A stretch of DNA of 64,000 nucleotides from Singulisphaera acidiphila DSM 18658. GTDB lineage: Bacteria > Planctomycetota > Planctomycetia > Isosphaerales > Isosphaeraceae. The translations under genes and the position numbers were made by a program. Every line of letters starts with the position of its first letter. Positions within the stretch are counted from its first letter, which is position 1. Shown here one piece after another: positions 42,901 through 52,257 of this stretch. The notes beneath the pieces are model-generated. The model worked only from the letters and a program-made list of their open reading frames with translations, was not told where the DNA came from and did not search any database. The stretch is from NCBI RefSeq assembly GCF_000242455.2, contig NC_019892.1, forward strand, positions 8,504,744 through 8,568,743. The letters are read 5' to 3'.

Positions 42901-43585
42901 GGGTGCCTTCGGGGCCTCACGGAGCCAGCCTGGAAGTTCGTTCCGCTCAACACCCGGCAAAGGTCGCGGCGGTCCTCCATCCTTCACAAAGGAAAATCAT
43001 ACGCCAAGCCGCCCCAACTCGAAAAGGCCAGCATCGCTATCGGACAGACTCGGGACCACGTACCTGGCGAATCGAAAACAGTTTCTTCAGGTCCGTCCCT
43101 AATCCTGGCTACCGCGATCGACCCGGCACGATTCGCCCCCAATCCCTCCTGCCACCGCACCCACCTCAACATAACCTCAATCACACCAAATTGTTAAAGC
43201 GAACCAATCACCACCAAAGCGAGTACAGATCGTTGACTCCACCTTAGAGGAACAACACCAAATCCCACCCGATCGACTCGCAACCGGCCCCCCTTTTTGA
43301 GTTTTTTCAGAATTTTTGCACGTCCGTGGTTCAAAGACGGATGGAAACCGTGCCTTGTAGTTAGGAGAGGCCCGAAGCGAGAACAAAAAGAAACCAAATC
43401 GACTCGGGCCATCATCGTAAAAACAGCCAACCGCAACACGTTTGCGGTTTTATTAAGCAGGACCGCTAAGTAATTTAAAAAAATAAGGCCGACGCCATTT
43501 TGGCTGTCGTCACGCCAGAGTCGAAGCCGGTCGTATTTCTAATACATTTACTTAGCAACCAATAAGCCGTTCATCGCTAAAACTA

Positions 43586-43660
43586 CCTAAATATCGCTAT
43601 TATCCTAATTTAAGCCACTATAGCACCGGATTCCCTAAATAAGCCTTCCCCCTAATTAAG
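43586..43660. repeat. Iteron-like repeats in AT-rich DNA
   Basis: Four related words in one orientation: CCTAAATATCGC (43586), CCTAATTTAAGCC (43604), CCTAAATAAGCC (43634) and CCTAATTAAGTA (43651). Starts are 18, 30 and 17 bases apart; further TTAGC/GCTAA words occur just left. No TTATNCACA DnaA boxes were seen. They could be binding sites for a regulator or part of an origin-like element. Confidence 0.45.
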
Positions 43661-43678
43661 TAAATAATTAGCGTCCTC

Positions 43679-43716
43679 CTTGCCGGCGGTTGCGATCAAC
43701 CGCAACCGCCGGCAAG
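43679..43716. repeat. Perfect 16-bp inverted repeat hairpin
   Basis: CTTGCCGGCGGTTGCG, a 6-base loop ATCAAC, then the exact complement. No T-run follows on the plus strand; on the minus strand it lies 340 bp past the uvrA stop and is followed by AT-rich DNA, so it might help end uvrA transcription. Confidence 0.65.
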
Positions 43717-44053
43717 CAAACGTTCCTTCGGTTGCATCCTGTCTCGACGACTCGGGCTTGCCGACATCATCTCTCGTTTTGAGTCGAGCACGGACGATTG
43801 CGGGCGTTCGCCGAGATTGATCAGTGGGACTCTGGTCTTCGGCATCCCGACACGCCCATTGCATTGAATCACAAGCAGCCCAGCGAGTGCTTGGGGATGT
43901 CCATACCCTGCGAATGGTCGCGGTTCCGGCGTTCGGAGACCCGGTGAACTCGTGCTCCGAGCAGGCTTGTCCCCCGCGCAACGTCGCGTGGCGTGGCCGG
44001 TTCCGCGATCAACATCGCCCGGCCAACGGCGAAACCGATGGTTCGGACGACGA

Positions 44054-47000
44054 TCAGGACAGTTCGCTGGCCAAGACCAGGCCACCGGATTCACCGATCC
44101 GCCCGTACGACTCAACCGCCTTCACCAGGAATGCGTCGAACGCCGGGGTCTCCAGGTCGGAGGCGGAGTGGCAAGTCAGGACGATTTCCTGCGCGGTCCC
44201 TTGATTGGTCACGATCAGCCGATCGGCCTGGCTGTGGACGGGCGTCGCTCCTTCGTGGAACGGCAGCAACCCGAGGTCACGAGCCAAGGTCGTAGGCTTG
44301 AAGGTGTTGCGCCTGACGTTGAAGCGAAGCGTGACGATCCACTCGCTACTGGTCAGAGCATGGAAGAAGGGTAAAGTGATCCCCTTATCGGCCAGAATTC
44401 GGACGGCCGTACGCTGGGACCAATCGGTGGGGAGGAACGTGCCCAGTTCCTGGATTCGGTCGACGACCCGTTCGAGGATTCGACCATCCCAGCGCGCGGG
44501 GCGCCCACTGCGCCCGACGCGGTCGAGCGTATGCCAGCGCCGGCCGTCGAGTTCCCAGGGAGGTTTGACCGCAGTGTTGAGCTCGACCAATGAGGCCGCC
44601 TTGGCCTTGGTCTCAGCCAGCGCCTTGCGGGCCTCAGCTTTGCGGTCGTACTTCGGGCGCTCGGCGTAAGGGCCGGCGGCCAACAGGTCCTTGAGAATCA
44701 GGCCTGTGAGGCATCCCTTCGTCTCGGCAATCGTTTCGGGAGGGCCGGCGGCCACGACTTCGCCCCCCTCGCCTCCCGCTTCGGGACCGATGTCGATCAA
44801 CCAGTCGGCGGTCTTGATCACCTCGAGGTTGTGTTCGATGATCACGACCGTGTTGCCCAGGTCGGCCAACCGATGAACAACGGCAAGAAGCTTACGGACG
44901 TCGTCCAGGTGAAGGCCGGTCGTTGGCTCATCAAGGATGTAAAGGGTCTTTCCCGTATCCGGCCGGGCCAGCTCGGCGGCAAGCTTCACCCGTTGCGCTT
45001 CGCCCCCCGAAAGCGTCGGTGCGGACTGGCCAAGCGGAATGTAACCAAGGCCGACATCGTGCAAGGTCTGCAAGATTCGCTTGATCTTCGGCACGCTGTC
45101 GAACAGCTCGAGGGCCGCGTCCACGTTCATCTCGAGCACGTCGGCGATCGTCTTCCCACGGAATTTGACCGCAAGCGTCTCGGGCGTATAGCGCGCACCA
45201 CCGCACGCTTCGCAGGTCACCCAGACGTCGGGCAGGAAGTGCATCTCGATCCGCCTCTGCCCGGCCCCTTCGCAAGCTTCGCAGCGCCCCCCCGCCTGGT
45301 TGAAGCTGAACCGACGTGACGTGAAGCCACGGACTTTCGACTCGGGGAGCTTAGCGTACAGCTCACGAATCAGGTCGAAGGTCCCGGAATACGTGCCAGG
45401 GGTGGAGGTCGGGGTGCTCCCGAGGGGCGTCTGGTCGACGCTGATCACCTTGTCGACCAGGGTCAAACCCTCGATCGCGTCGTGTGCTCCGGGGGTCACC
45501 TGGGCTCGGTGCAGTGTCTTGGCCGCAGCCTTCCAGAGGATGTCCTCAACGAGCGAGCTCTTCCCCGAGCCGCTGACCCCGGTCACAACGGTCACGATCC
45601 CGAGTGGGAACCTCACGTCAAGATTCTTGAGGTTGTGGTGACGGGCCCCTCGGACCCAGAGCGAGGGACCGTCGGCCGGGCGACGGTTCGTCGGGACCGG
45701 AATCGCCGTCTTGCCGCTCAGGTACTGGCCGGTCAACGACTTCTTGATCGTCTTGACCTTCGCCGGAGTCCCCGCGCCGGTGACCTCGCCACCGCCGGAG
45801 CCCGAACCGGGCCCGAAGTCGACGAGGTAGTCAGCCGCCTCGATAACTTCCCGGTCGTGCTCGACCAGGACCAAGGTATTGCCCAGGTCGCGGAGATGCC
45901 GCAACGCCTTGAGCAGCCGGGCGTTGTCGCGTGGGTGAAGGCCGATGGTCGGTTCATCGAGCACGTAGAGGACGCCAGTCAGCCCGCTGCCGATCTGGCT
46001 GGCGAGCCGGATCCGCTGGCTCTCCCCCCCCGAGAGCGTTGGAGTCCCTCGTCCCAGACTCAGGTAGTCGAGCCCCACGTCGACGAGGAATTTCAGGCGG
46101 TCACGAATCTCCCGGATCAGGTCGCCCGCGATATGTTTCTCGTCCGCGCTCAGCTTCAAGTTCTTGAAGAAGGTGTACGCGCGGCCGAGCGGCCACTGAC
46201 CGATCTGGTCGAGCGTAAAGTCATGGAACCGGACCGCCGCCGCGTCGTCGCGCAGTCGCGCCCCCATGCACGATGCGCAGGGCACGTCGTCGACCATCCC
46301 TTGCAGCTTGAACCGATAGACGAACGAGACGCGCCCCGCCTCCTCGATCGCCGGGAAGAGGCCCTTGTACTGGAACGAAAATTCAGGCTGGCCGGCCCCT
46401 TCCGGAACCTTGAACCAGGCATCCCCGGCCCCGTGGAGGATCGTGCGCCGATGCCGGCCTTCGAGATCGTCGAACGGGACGTCGAGGTCAATGCCCAGCG
46501 TCTCCGTCAGCGCCGCGATCATCCGGCCGAAGAGCGGGTTGACCCCGAAATCGGGCCAGACTGCGACCGCCCCCTGGCGCAAACTACGGCGCCCGTCGGG
46601 AATCAGGACCGCCGGGTTCGCACCATGCTGGATGCCGAGCCCTTCGCAGACGGGGCACCAGCCGAGCGAGCTATTGAACGAGAAATGATGCGGCGAGAGC
46701 TCTTCGAAGCTACGGCCACAACCGTCGCACGAGCGATGCTGGCTGTAGCGGTCGACCGGCCAGTTCTGCTCGTTCGCCTCTTCACCCACCCGCGCGACCA
46801 GGGCAACCCCCTTGCCCAGGTCAAGCGCCGATTCGACCGAGTCGGCCAGGCGAGACCGGGTTGAGCGACGAACGACGGCCCGGTCAATGACGACCTCGAT
46901 GCGATGCTTTCGGCGATGGCTCAATTTCGGAGGGGTGTCGAGGCTCACCGATCGGCCGTCGACACGAACCCGCGCGAAACCGGTCGCCCGTAGCTCGTCC

Positions 47001-50000
47001 CAGAGCGCATCGTACTGCTCGCCATCACGGCGCTCGACCGGAGCCATCACGAAAATCTTCGTCCCCTCGGGGAGGTGCAAGATTTTCTCAACGATCTCGT
47101 CGGCCGTCTGCGTGCCGATCGCCAGCCCACAGCTCGGGCAATAGGGCTGCCCCAGCCGGGCCAGCAGGATCCGGAGATAGTCGTGGATCTCGGTGACCGT
47201 GCCGACCGTCGAGCGCGGGCTCTTGCTCGTCGTCTTCTGCTCGATGCTCACGGCCGGCGAGAGCCCGCTGATCCCCTCGACCTTGGGCTTCTGCAACGGT
47301 GCGAGGAACTGGCGGGCGTAACTCGAAAGGCTCTCAACGTAGCGTCGCTGCCCTTCGGCGTAGAGCGTGTCGATTGCGAACGAGCTCTTACCCGACCCGC
47401 TCGGACCGCTGCAGACCGACATCTTGTGCCGAGGCAGATCGACGTCGATCCCCTTGAGGTTGTGCTGCCGGGCACCTCGGACCGAAATCGAGGCCAGCCC
47501 ATCCTCCGACGACTTCCGCTTCCCTCGTTTCGCAGGCCCTGTCTTTCTCAAGGCCGATGGCTTCGGCGGGTTGAAAATCTTCGCGAGGGCCGCTCCCGTG
47601 TGGCTGCCGGCCACGGCGGCCACCTGTTCGGGAGCTCCTTCGGCGACAACCTGGCCACCGCCGGCTCCCCCCTCAGGGCCCATGTCGATCAGCCAGTCGG
47701 CCGTCTTGATCACGTCGAGGTTGTGCTCGATCACAACGACCGTGTTGCCCAGCGCGGTGAAGCCGTGGAGGACTTCGAGCAGCTTGCGAACATCCTCGAA
47801 GTGCAGGCCGGTGGTCGGTTCGTCGAGGATATAGAGCGTCCGCCCTGTCCCGCGTTTGACCAACTCGCGAGCAAGTTTGATCCGCTGCGCTTCGCCACCG
47901 GAGAGGGTCGGCGAAGCCTGCCCCAGCTTCAGATAGTCGAGCCCCACGTCATGCAGGGTCTGAAGCATACCGGAGATCTTCGGGACATTGGCGAAATGCT
48001 CGAGCGCTTCCTGCACGTCCATTTCGAGGACGTCGCTGATACTCTTCCCCTTGAACCGAGCGTGGAGAGTCTCGCGATTAAACCTCTTGCCCTCGCAAAC
48101 CGGGCAGGTCACCCAAACGTCGGCGAGGAAGTCCATTTCGAGGCGATTCGACCCGTTCCCCTGGCAGGCCTCACACCGTCCCCCTTCAACGTTGAAGCTG
48201 AAGCGGCCCGCCTTGTAACCGCGGGCCTTGGCGTCGGGCAGCCGGGTGTAGAGGTCGCGAATCAGGTCGAACAGCTTGATATAAGTCGCCGGGTTCGAGC
48301 GGGGCGTGCGACCGATCGGAGACTGATCGATATCAATGATCTTGTCGAGATGCTCAACCCCCTCGATCCGGTCATGGGCCCCCGGCTCGGTGATCGCCCC
48401 GTTGAGGTCGCGGGCCAGAGTATCGCGGAGGATATCTCCAATCAGCGAACTCTTGCCCGAGCCGCTCACACCCGTCACGCAGACGAACAGGCCCAGCGGA
48501 ATCTCGACGTCGATCCCCCGGAGGTTGTGCTGGCGGGCCCCCACCACCTTCAACGTGCGACCGTCAGGCACTCTCCGCGTCTTGGGAACCTCGATCGCCC
48601 GGCGGCCCGAGAGATACTGCCCGGTCAGACTCGCGGAAGCCGCAGCGAGTTTGGCGATCGACCCTTCGGCGACGACCTCTCCTCCTTTGACGCCAGGCCC
48701 GGGGCCGAAGTCCACCAGGTGGTCGGCCGCGCGCATCGTATCTTCATCGTGCTCGACGACGATGACCGTGTTCCCCACGTCGCGGAGTCGCTGGAGCGTA
48801 GCGATCAGCCGGTCGTTGTCGCGCGGATGGAGGCCGATCGACGGTTCATCCAGAATGTAGAGCACGCCGACAAGGCCCGCGCCCACCTGGCTGGCCAGCC
48901 GGATCCGCTGCGCCTCACCGCCGGAGAGCGTGGGGGCCGCGCGGTCGAGGGCCAGGTAGTGCAGGCCGACGTTGGTCAGGAACCCGAGCCGCCCGCGAAT
49001 CTCCTTGAGCAACTCATCGGCGATCGTCCGCGAAAGGGGGTCGAGCGGCACGACGGCCGTCCCATTCTCTTCCCCGGCCAGAGCGTCGAAAAACTGGGCA
49101 GCTTGGCCGATCGGCATCGAGCCGAGCTCGACCAGGGTCGTCCCGCCGACGCGCACAGCGCGGGCTCGCGGGTTGAGCCGCGTCCCTTGGCATTCGGGAC
49201 AGGTCATGCTCCGCATGTACGGTTCGAGCTTGGAGCGGGCCGGGCCGCCGTTGGCACTCCGATACTTGGCCATCAGGTCGGTGGCGACCCCGTCCCAGGT
49301 CCCGGTGTGCGACCAGTTCTTCTTCCGGCTCTTCCAGCGGTGGACGATGATCCGGTCACCCAGACCGTAGAGCCAGGCGTGCTGCCAGCGCGGGTCGAGT
49401 TCGCCCCAGGGGCCCTTGAGCATCGTCCCCTTGGGCGGCCCGTCCTCGTCCGCCTCCACGTTGGCGGCAACCCCCTCGAACAGGTGCTTCCGCCACTTCC
49501 CCACACCGCTGATCGGGCCGAGCGGCTCGATCGCCCCTTTCCAGACCGACAGCGAAGGATCGGGCACGAGTAGAGCGGGATCAAAGTCGTGGCGAATCCC
49601 AAGCCCGTCGCAGGACGTGCACATCCCTTGCGGGCTGTTAAAGCTGAAAAGCTGCGGGCTGGGAGGGTCGAAGCTCAAACCACACGAGGCGCAGGCGTAG
49701 TGCGACGAGAGCAGCAAATCCGCTTGCCCGTCACGGGTGATGATGACGGTCCCGTCACCGAGCTTCAGCGCCGACTCGATCGCTTCGGCAAGTCGGGGCC
49801 GAACCGCCGACCCGGCCTTGAGCCGATCGATCACGACCTCGATATGGTGTTTCGTCTGGCGATCGAGCGAGAGGTTATCGGAAAGCGAGAACACCTGCCC
49901 GTTGACCCGAGCCCGCATATAACCGGCCCGCGCGAGTTCGCCGAAGAGGTCTTTGTACTCCCCCTTCTGCCCCCGAATGACCGGAGCCAAGACGCTGTAC

Positions 50001-50446
50001 GCGGTCCCGTCGGGCAGGTCGAGCACGCGGGCAATAATTTGTTCGCGCGTCTGCGCCGCGACCGGCCGATCACATTTGGGGCAATGCCCCTGCCCCACCC
50101 GCGCAAACAAGACCCGGAGATAGTCATTGATCTCCGTGATCGTGCCGACGGTGCTTCGGGGATTCCGTCCCCCCGTCTTCTGCTGGATTGAGATCGACGG
50201 GCTGAGTCCCTCGATCCGATCGACCTCGGGCTTGGGCATCTGGCCAAGGAACTGGCGGGCGTAACTCGAGAGGCTTTCGACGTAACGTCTTTGCCCCTCG
50301 GCATAAAGCGTATCAAAAGCGAGCGAGCTTTTGCCCGAGCCCGAGACTCCCGTGAAGCAGATCAAGGAACCGCGAGGAAGGTTGAGCGAGACGTCGCGGA
50401 GGTTGTGTTCGCGAGCGCCGCGGATCACGATGTCCGTCGTGGCCAT
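44054..50446 (-). CDS. uvrA: Double-length UvrA: two complete excinuclease A units in one chain plus an unassigned C-terminal domain
   Basis: 2130 residues, against about 940 for ordinary UvrA. Unit 1 (about 1-955) and unit 2 (about 987-1910) each hold two ABC ATPases. Walker A: GVSGSGKSS twice in unit 1; GPSGSGKSS then GVSGSGKSS in unit 2. Signatures: LSGGEAQRIRLASQ, LSGGEAQRIKLARE, LSGGESQRIRLASQ and LSGGEAQRVKLAAE. Each unit keeps both zinc modules (CASCG...CTSCDG and CEACQG...CPVCEG; CDGCG...CPVCEG and CEACEG...CEACGG). UvrA normally works as a dimer scanning DNA for damage and loading UvrB; this gene makes a covalent pair of diverged units. Residues about 1915-2130 form an extra domain (WELDGRRWHTLDRVGR..., FLPTDWSQRTAVRILADKG) I cannot assign. 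uvrB lies 7 kb away. Long open frames on the opposite strand are shadows. Confidence 0.96.
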   Translation of the reverse strand: MATTDIVIRGAREHNLRDVSLNLPRGSLICFTGVSGSGKSSLAFDTLYAEGQRRYVESLSSYARQFLGQMPKPEVDRIEGLSPSISIQQKTGGRNPRSTVGTITEINDYLRVLFARVGQGHCPKCDRPVAAQTREQIIARVLDLPDGTAYSVLAPVIRGQKGEYKDLFGELARAGYMRARVNGQVFSLSDNLSLDRQTKHHIEVVIDRLKAGSAVRPRLAEAIESALKLGDGTVIITRDGQADLLLSSHYACASCGLSFDPPSPQLFSFNSPQGMCTSCDGLGIRHDFDPALLVPDPSLSVWKGAIEPLGPISGVGKWRKHLFEGVAANVEADEDGPPKGTMLKGPWGELDPRWQHAWLYGLGDRIIVHRWKSRKKNWSHTGTWDGVATDLMAKYRSANGGPARSKLEPYMRSMTCPECQGTRLNPRARAVRVGGTTLVELGSMPIGQAAQFFDALAGEENGTAVVPLDPLSRTIADELLKEIRGRLGFLTNVGLHYLALDRAAPTLSGGEAQRIRLASQVGAGLVGVLYILDEPSIGLHPRDNDRLIATLQRLRDVGNTVIVVEHDEDTMRAADHLVDFGPGPGVKGGEVVAEGSIAKLAAASASLTGQYLSGRRAIEVPKTRRVPDGRTLKVVGARQHNLRGIDVEIPLGLFVCVTGVSGSGKSSLIGDILRDTLARDLNGAITEPGAHDRIEGVEHLDKIIDIDQSPIGRTPRSNPATYIKLFDLIRDLYTRLPDAKARGYKAGRFSFNVEGGRCEACQGNGSNRLEMDFLADVWVTCPVCEGKRFNRETLHARFKGKSISDVLEMDVQEALEHFANVPKISGMLQTLHDVGLDYLKLGQASPTLSGGEAQRIKLARELVKRGTGRTLYILDEPTTGLHFEDVRKLLEVLHGFTALGNTVVVIEHNLDVIKTADWLIDMGPEGGAGGGQVVAEGAPEQVAAVAGSHTGAALAKIFNPPKPSALRKTGPAKRGKRKSSEDGLASISVRGARQHNLKGIDVDLPRHKMSVCSGPSGSGKSSFAIDTLYAEGQRRYVESLSSYARQFLAPLQKPKVEGISGLSPAVSIEQKTTSKSPRSTVGTVTEIHDYLRILLARLGQPYCPSCGLAIGTQTADEIVEKILHLPEGTKIFVMAPVERRDGEQYDALWDELRATGFARVRVDGRSVSLDTPPKLSHRRKHRIEVVIDRAVVRRSTRSRLADSVESALDLGKGVALVARVGEEANEQNWPVDRYSQHRSCDGCGRSFEELSPHHFSFNSSLGWCPVCEGLGIQHGANPAVLIPDGRRSLRQGAVAVWPDFGVNPLFGRMIAALTETLGIDLDVPFDDLEGRHRRTILHGAGDAWFKVPEGAGQPEFSFQYKGLFPAIEEAGRVSFVYRFKLQGMVDDVPCASCMGARLRDDAAAVRFHDFTLDQIGQWPLGRAYTFFKNLKLSADEKHIAGDLIREIRDRLKFLVDVGLDYLSLGRGTPTLSGGESQRIRLASQIGSGLTGVLYVLDEPTIGLHPRDNARLLKALRHLRDLGNTLVLVEHDREVIEAADYLVDFGPGSGSGGGEVTGAGTPAKVKTIKKSLTGQYLSGKTAIPVPTNRRPADGPSLWVRGARHHNLKNLDVRFPLGIVTVVTGVSGSGKSSLVEDILWKAAAKTLHRAQVTPGAHDAIEGLTLVDKVISVDQTPLGSTPTSTPGTYSGTFDLIRELYAKLPESKVRGFTSRRFSFNQAGGRCEACEGAGQRRIEMHFLPDVWVTCEACGGARYTPETLAVKFRGKTIADVLEMNVDAALELFDSVPKIKRILQTLHDVGLGYIPLGQSAPTLSGGEAQRVKLAAELARPDTGKTLYILDEPTTGLHLDDVRKLLAVVHRLADLGNTVVIIEHNLEVIKTADWLIDIGPEAGGEGGEVVAAGPPETIAETKGCLTGLILKDLLAAGPYAERPKYDRKAEARKALAETKAKAASLVELNTAVKPPWELDGRRWHTLDRVGRSGRPARWDGRILERVVDRIQELGTFLPTDWSQRTAVRILADKGITLPFFHALTSSEWIVTLRFNVRRNTFKPTTLARDLGLLPFHEGATPVHSQADRLIVTNQGTAQEIVLTCHSASDLETPAFDAFLVKAVESYGRIGESGGLVLASELS

Positions 50447-50511
50447 CCGTGGTGGGTCCTCAAGTCAACAAGAGTTCCTGCGACCGCAGCCAACTGTTCA
50501 AGTGACTCGAT

Positions 50512-50541
50512 AGTATACGCGTGTCATCGAGAGGTTGTCCA
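50512..50541 (-). promoter_or_regulatory. Candidate sigma-70 promoter of uvrA
   Basis: On the minus strand TGGACA (50541-50536), 18-base spacer, TATACT (50517-50512), which would start transcription near 50505, about 60 bases before the uvrA ATG. I see no clear LexA-type palindrome beside it. Confidence 0.45.
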
Positions 50542-50722
50542 CGCAGGTTTTCCCAAGCCCAATTGTCTTCCCAAGCAGCAAGACACGTCTGCCTGAAAGC
50601 TCTCGCTCGCCAGAAAGGCGAGCTGAGAGCATAAGCTCTTTGTCTTTCGATGGCCGTTTGCAGACAGGGAGCCGACACTCCCGACTCGCCTTGGGGGCAA
50701 ACGAAAACGGGATGCCCCCCTG

Positions 50723-52147
50723 TCACCCCTCGACAGGCTCGACGAACGCCGCATCTTTGAATCGAGTGCGGTCGAGTTCATACTTTTGCAGCTTCTGGGT
50801 AACGCTGCGCCGCGAGAGACCGCTGTGCTTGGCACAGCGGGCGACGTTGCCACGGTACTGGGCCAGGAGCCGCACGAAGTAGTCGCGTTCGACGCGGCCG
50901 ATCAAGTCGTTGGTGAGGTCAGGGAGAGGACGTTCGATATCGATGAGCGGGCTCGTGTTGATCGGCTTGCGGGCTCGGGGGGCGACGGCGGGCGGAAGTG
51001 CGTCGCGATGGATCACCGAGCCGTCGGCCATCGCCACGGCCGCCTTGATGGCGTTCTCGAGTTCGCGGACATGCCCCGGCCAGGTGTGATCGATGAGCGC
51101 TTGCATGGCCTCCGAGTCGATCTCGGTGACCGGCGGGGTGCTCATCGGCTTGAACTTCTCGAGGAAGTACATCGCCAGAAGGGGGATGTCCTCAGGACGC
51201 TCACGGAGGGCGGGCAGGTCGACCCGGATCACGTTCAAGCGGTAGAAGAGGTCGGAGCGGAACCGGCCCGCCTTGACTTCCTCCTCGAGTCGCTTGTTGC
51301 TCGCGGCGACGATCCGGACGTCCACCTTCAGGGTCTCGGTCCCGCCGACTCGTTCGAACGTGCCGGACTGGAGCACGCGGAGCAGCTTGGCCTGCATCGC
51401 CGGAGAGACATCGCCCACTTCGTCGAGGAAGAGGGTGCCGTTGTCGGCGTATTCGAACCGCCCCTTCTTGCGTTTGTCCGCGCCGGTGAACGAGCCACGC
51501 TCGTGGCCGAACAGTTCGCTTTCCAGGAGCGAGTCGTGCAAGACCGCGCAGTTCAGGGCGACGAACGGCCCCTGGCGACGGGTGTCGGCGGCATGGATCG
51601 CCTGGGCGACGAGCTCCTTGCCGGTCCCCGTCTCGCCGTAGACCAGGACCGTCGAGCCGAGCGGACCGACCTGCTTGATCAGGTCGAAGACTTTCCGCAT
51701 CTTCGGGCTCTTGGAGACCATGTTGTGGAAGCTGTAGTCCTCGCGCATCTGCATGCGGAGCTGCTGAAGCTCGTCGATCAGCCGCCGGCGCTCGAGGATG
51801 CGCTGGACGAGGAACCGCAAGTGGTCGGGCTCGTACGGCTTGGTGACAAAGTCGTCGGCGCCCGCCTTCATCACATCGAGCGCAACCTGGGTGTCGCCGT
51901 GGCCGGTGAGGACGATGACGCCGAACGGCAGCTTCTCGGCCCGCACCGCCGTCAGCAACTCGATGCCGCTCATGTCGGGCATGCGCAGGTCGGTGATGAC
52001 GAGATGGAAGACGCGTTCTCGGACGCAAGCCAAGGCGGTCCGACCGTCGCTGGCCGTCTCGACCTCGAAGCCGTCCATCTCGAGAATGACTCGCAGATGC
52101 TCGCGTATGAGTGGCGTGTCGTCCACCACAAGGATACGACGTTTCAT
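50723..52147 (-). CDS. Sigma-54-interacting response regulator (NtrC family)
   Basis: 474 residues from MKRRILVVDDTPLIREHL, preceded by a strong AAGGAGGGGG. Receiver with Asp in LVITDLRMPDMSGIELL and Lys in DDFVTKPYEPDHL; coiled linker (LERRRLIDELQQLRMQM); AAA+ domain with GETGTGKELVAQAIH, ESELFGHERGSFTGA, NGTLFLDEVGD, WPGHVRELENAIKAAV; Fis-type HTH (NVARCAKHSGLSRRSVTQKLQKY). The sigma-54 contact loop reads GSFTGA instead of GAFTGA; this Ser form occurs in active relatives. No kinase gene adjoins it, so it is an orphan here. The gene lies between uvrA and an HtrA protease, all on the minus strand. Confidence 0.94.
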   Translation of the reverse strand: MKRRILVVDDTPLIREHLRVILEMDGFEVETASDGRTALACVRERVFHLVITDLRMPDMSGIELLTAVRAEKLPFGVIVLTGHGDTQVALDVMKAGADDFVTKPYEPDHLRFLVQRILERRRLIDELQQLRMQMREDYSFHNMVSKSPKMRKVFDLIKQVGPLGSTVLVYGETGTGKELVAQAIHAADTRRQGPFVALNCAVLHDSLLESELFGHERGSFTGADKRKKGRFEYADNGTLFLDEVGDVSPAMQAKLLRVLQSGTFERVGGTETLKVDVRIVAASNKRLEEEVKAGRFRSDLFYRLNVIRVDLPALRERPEDIPLLAMYFLEKFKPMSTPPVTEIDSEAMQALIDHTWPGHVRELENAIKAAVAMADGSVIHRDALPPAVAPRARKPINTSPLIDIERPLPDLTNDLIGRVERDYFVRLLAQYRGNVARCAKHSGLSRRSVTQKLQKYELDRTRFKDAAFVEPVEG

Positions 52148-52257
52148 GAAACCCCCTCCTTCGTCACTCATTCTTGAGGTCTATGGTCCGATCCGTGGAC
52201 GGGGGCTGTCAGAGGAGGTGGTTTGCCCCGCGTCTGGTCGCGTTGTCAGTCGGTCAA

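Larger units (their letters stand above)
42901..44053. other. 1.15-kb non-coding gap with AT-rich island
   Basis: No convincing gene on either strand. The section 43440-43680 is sharply AT-rich against a GC-rich background and contains repeated CCTAAWTAAGC-like words, followed by a perfect 16-bp hairpin (43679-43716). Both are listed separately. Both flanking genes read leftward, so the gap must contain the nusB promoter region and the 3' end of the uvrA transcript. Confidence 0.6.

Noticed and set aside
43440..43716. Confirmed chromosomal origin (oriC)
   Set aside because: AT-rich DNA and repeats are present, but there are no DnaA boxes and no dnaA, dnaN or gyr genes nearby; kept only as a hypothesis.
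47075..49573. Long plus-strand open frame (832 codons) opposite uvrA, and another at 45482-46864
   Set aside because: Both lie wholly antisense to a perfectly conserved UvrA. Their translations are Arg/Asp/Pro-rich with no domain, as expected for complementary frames in GC-rich DNA.
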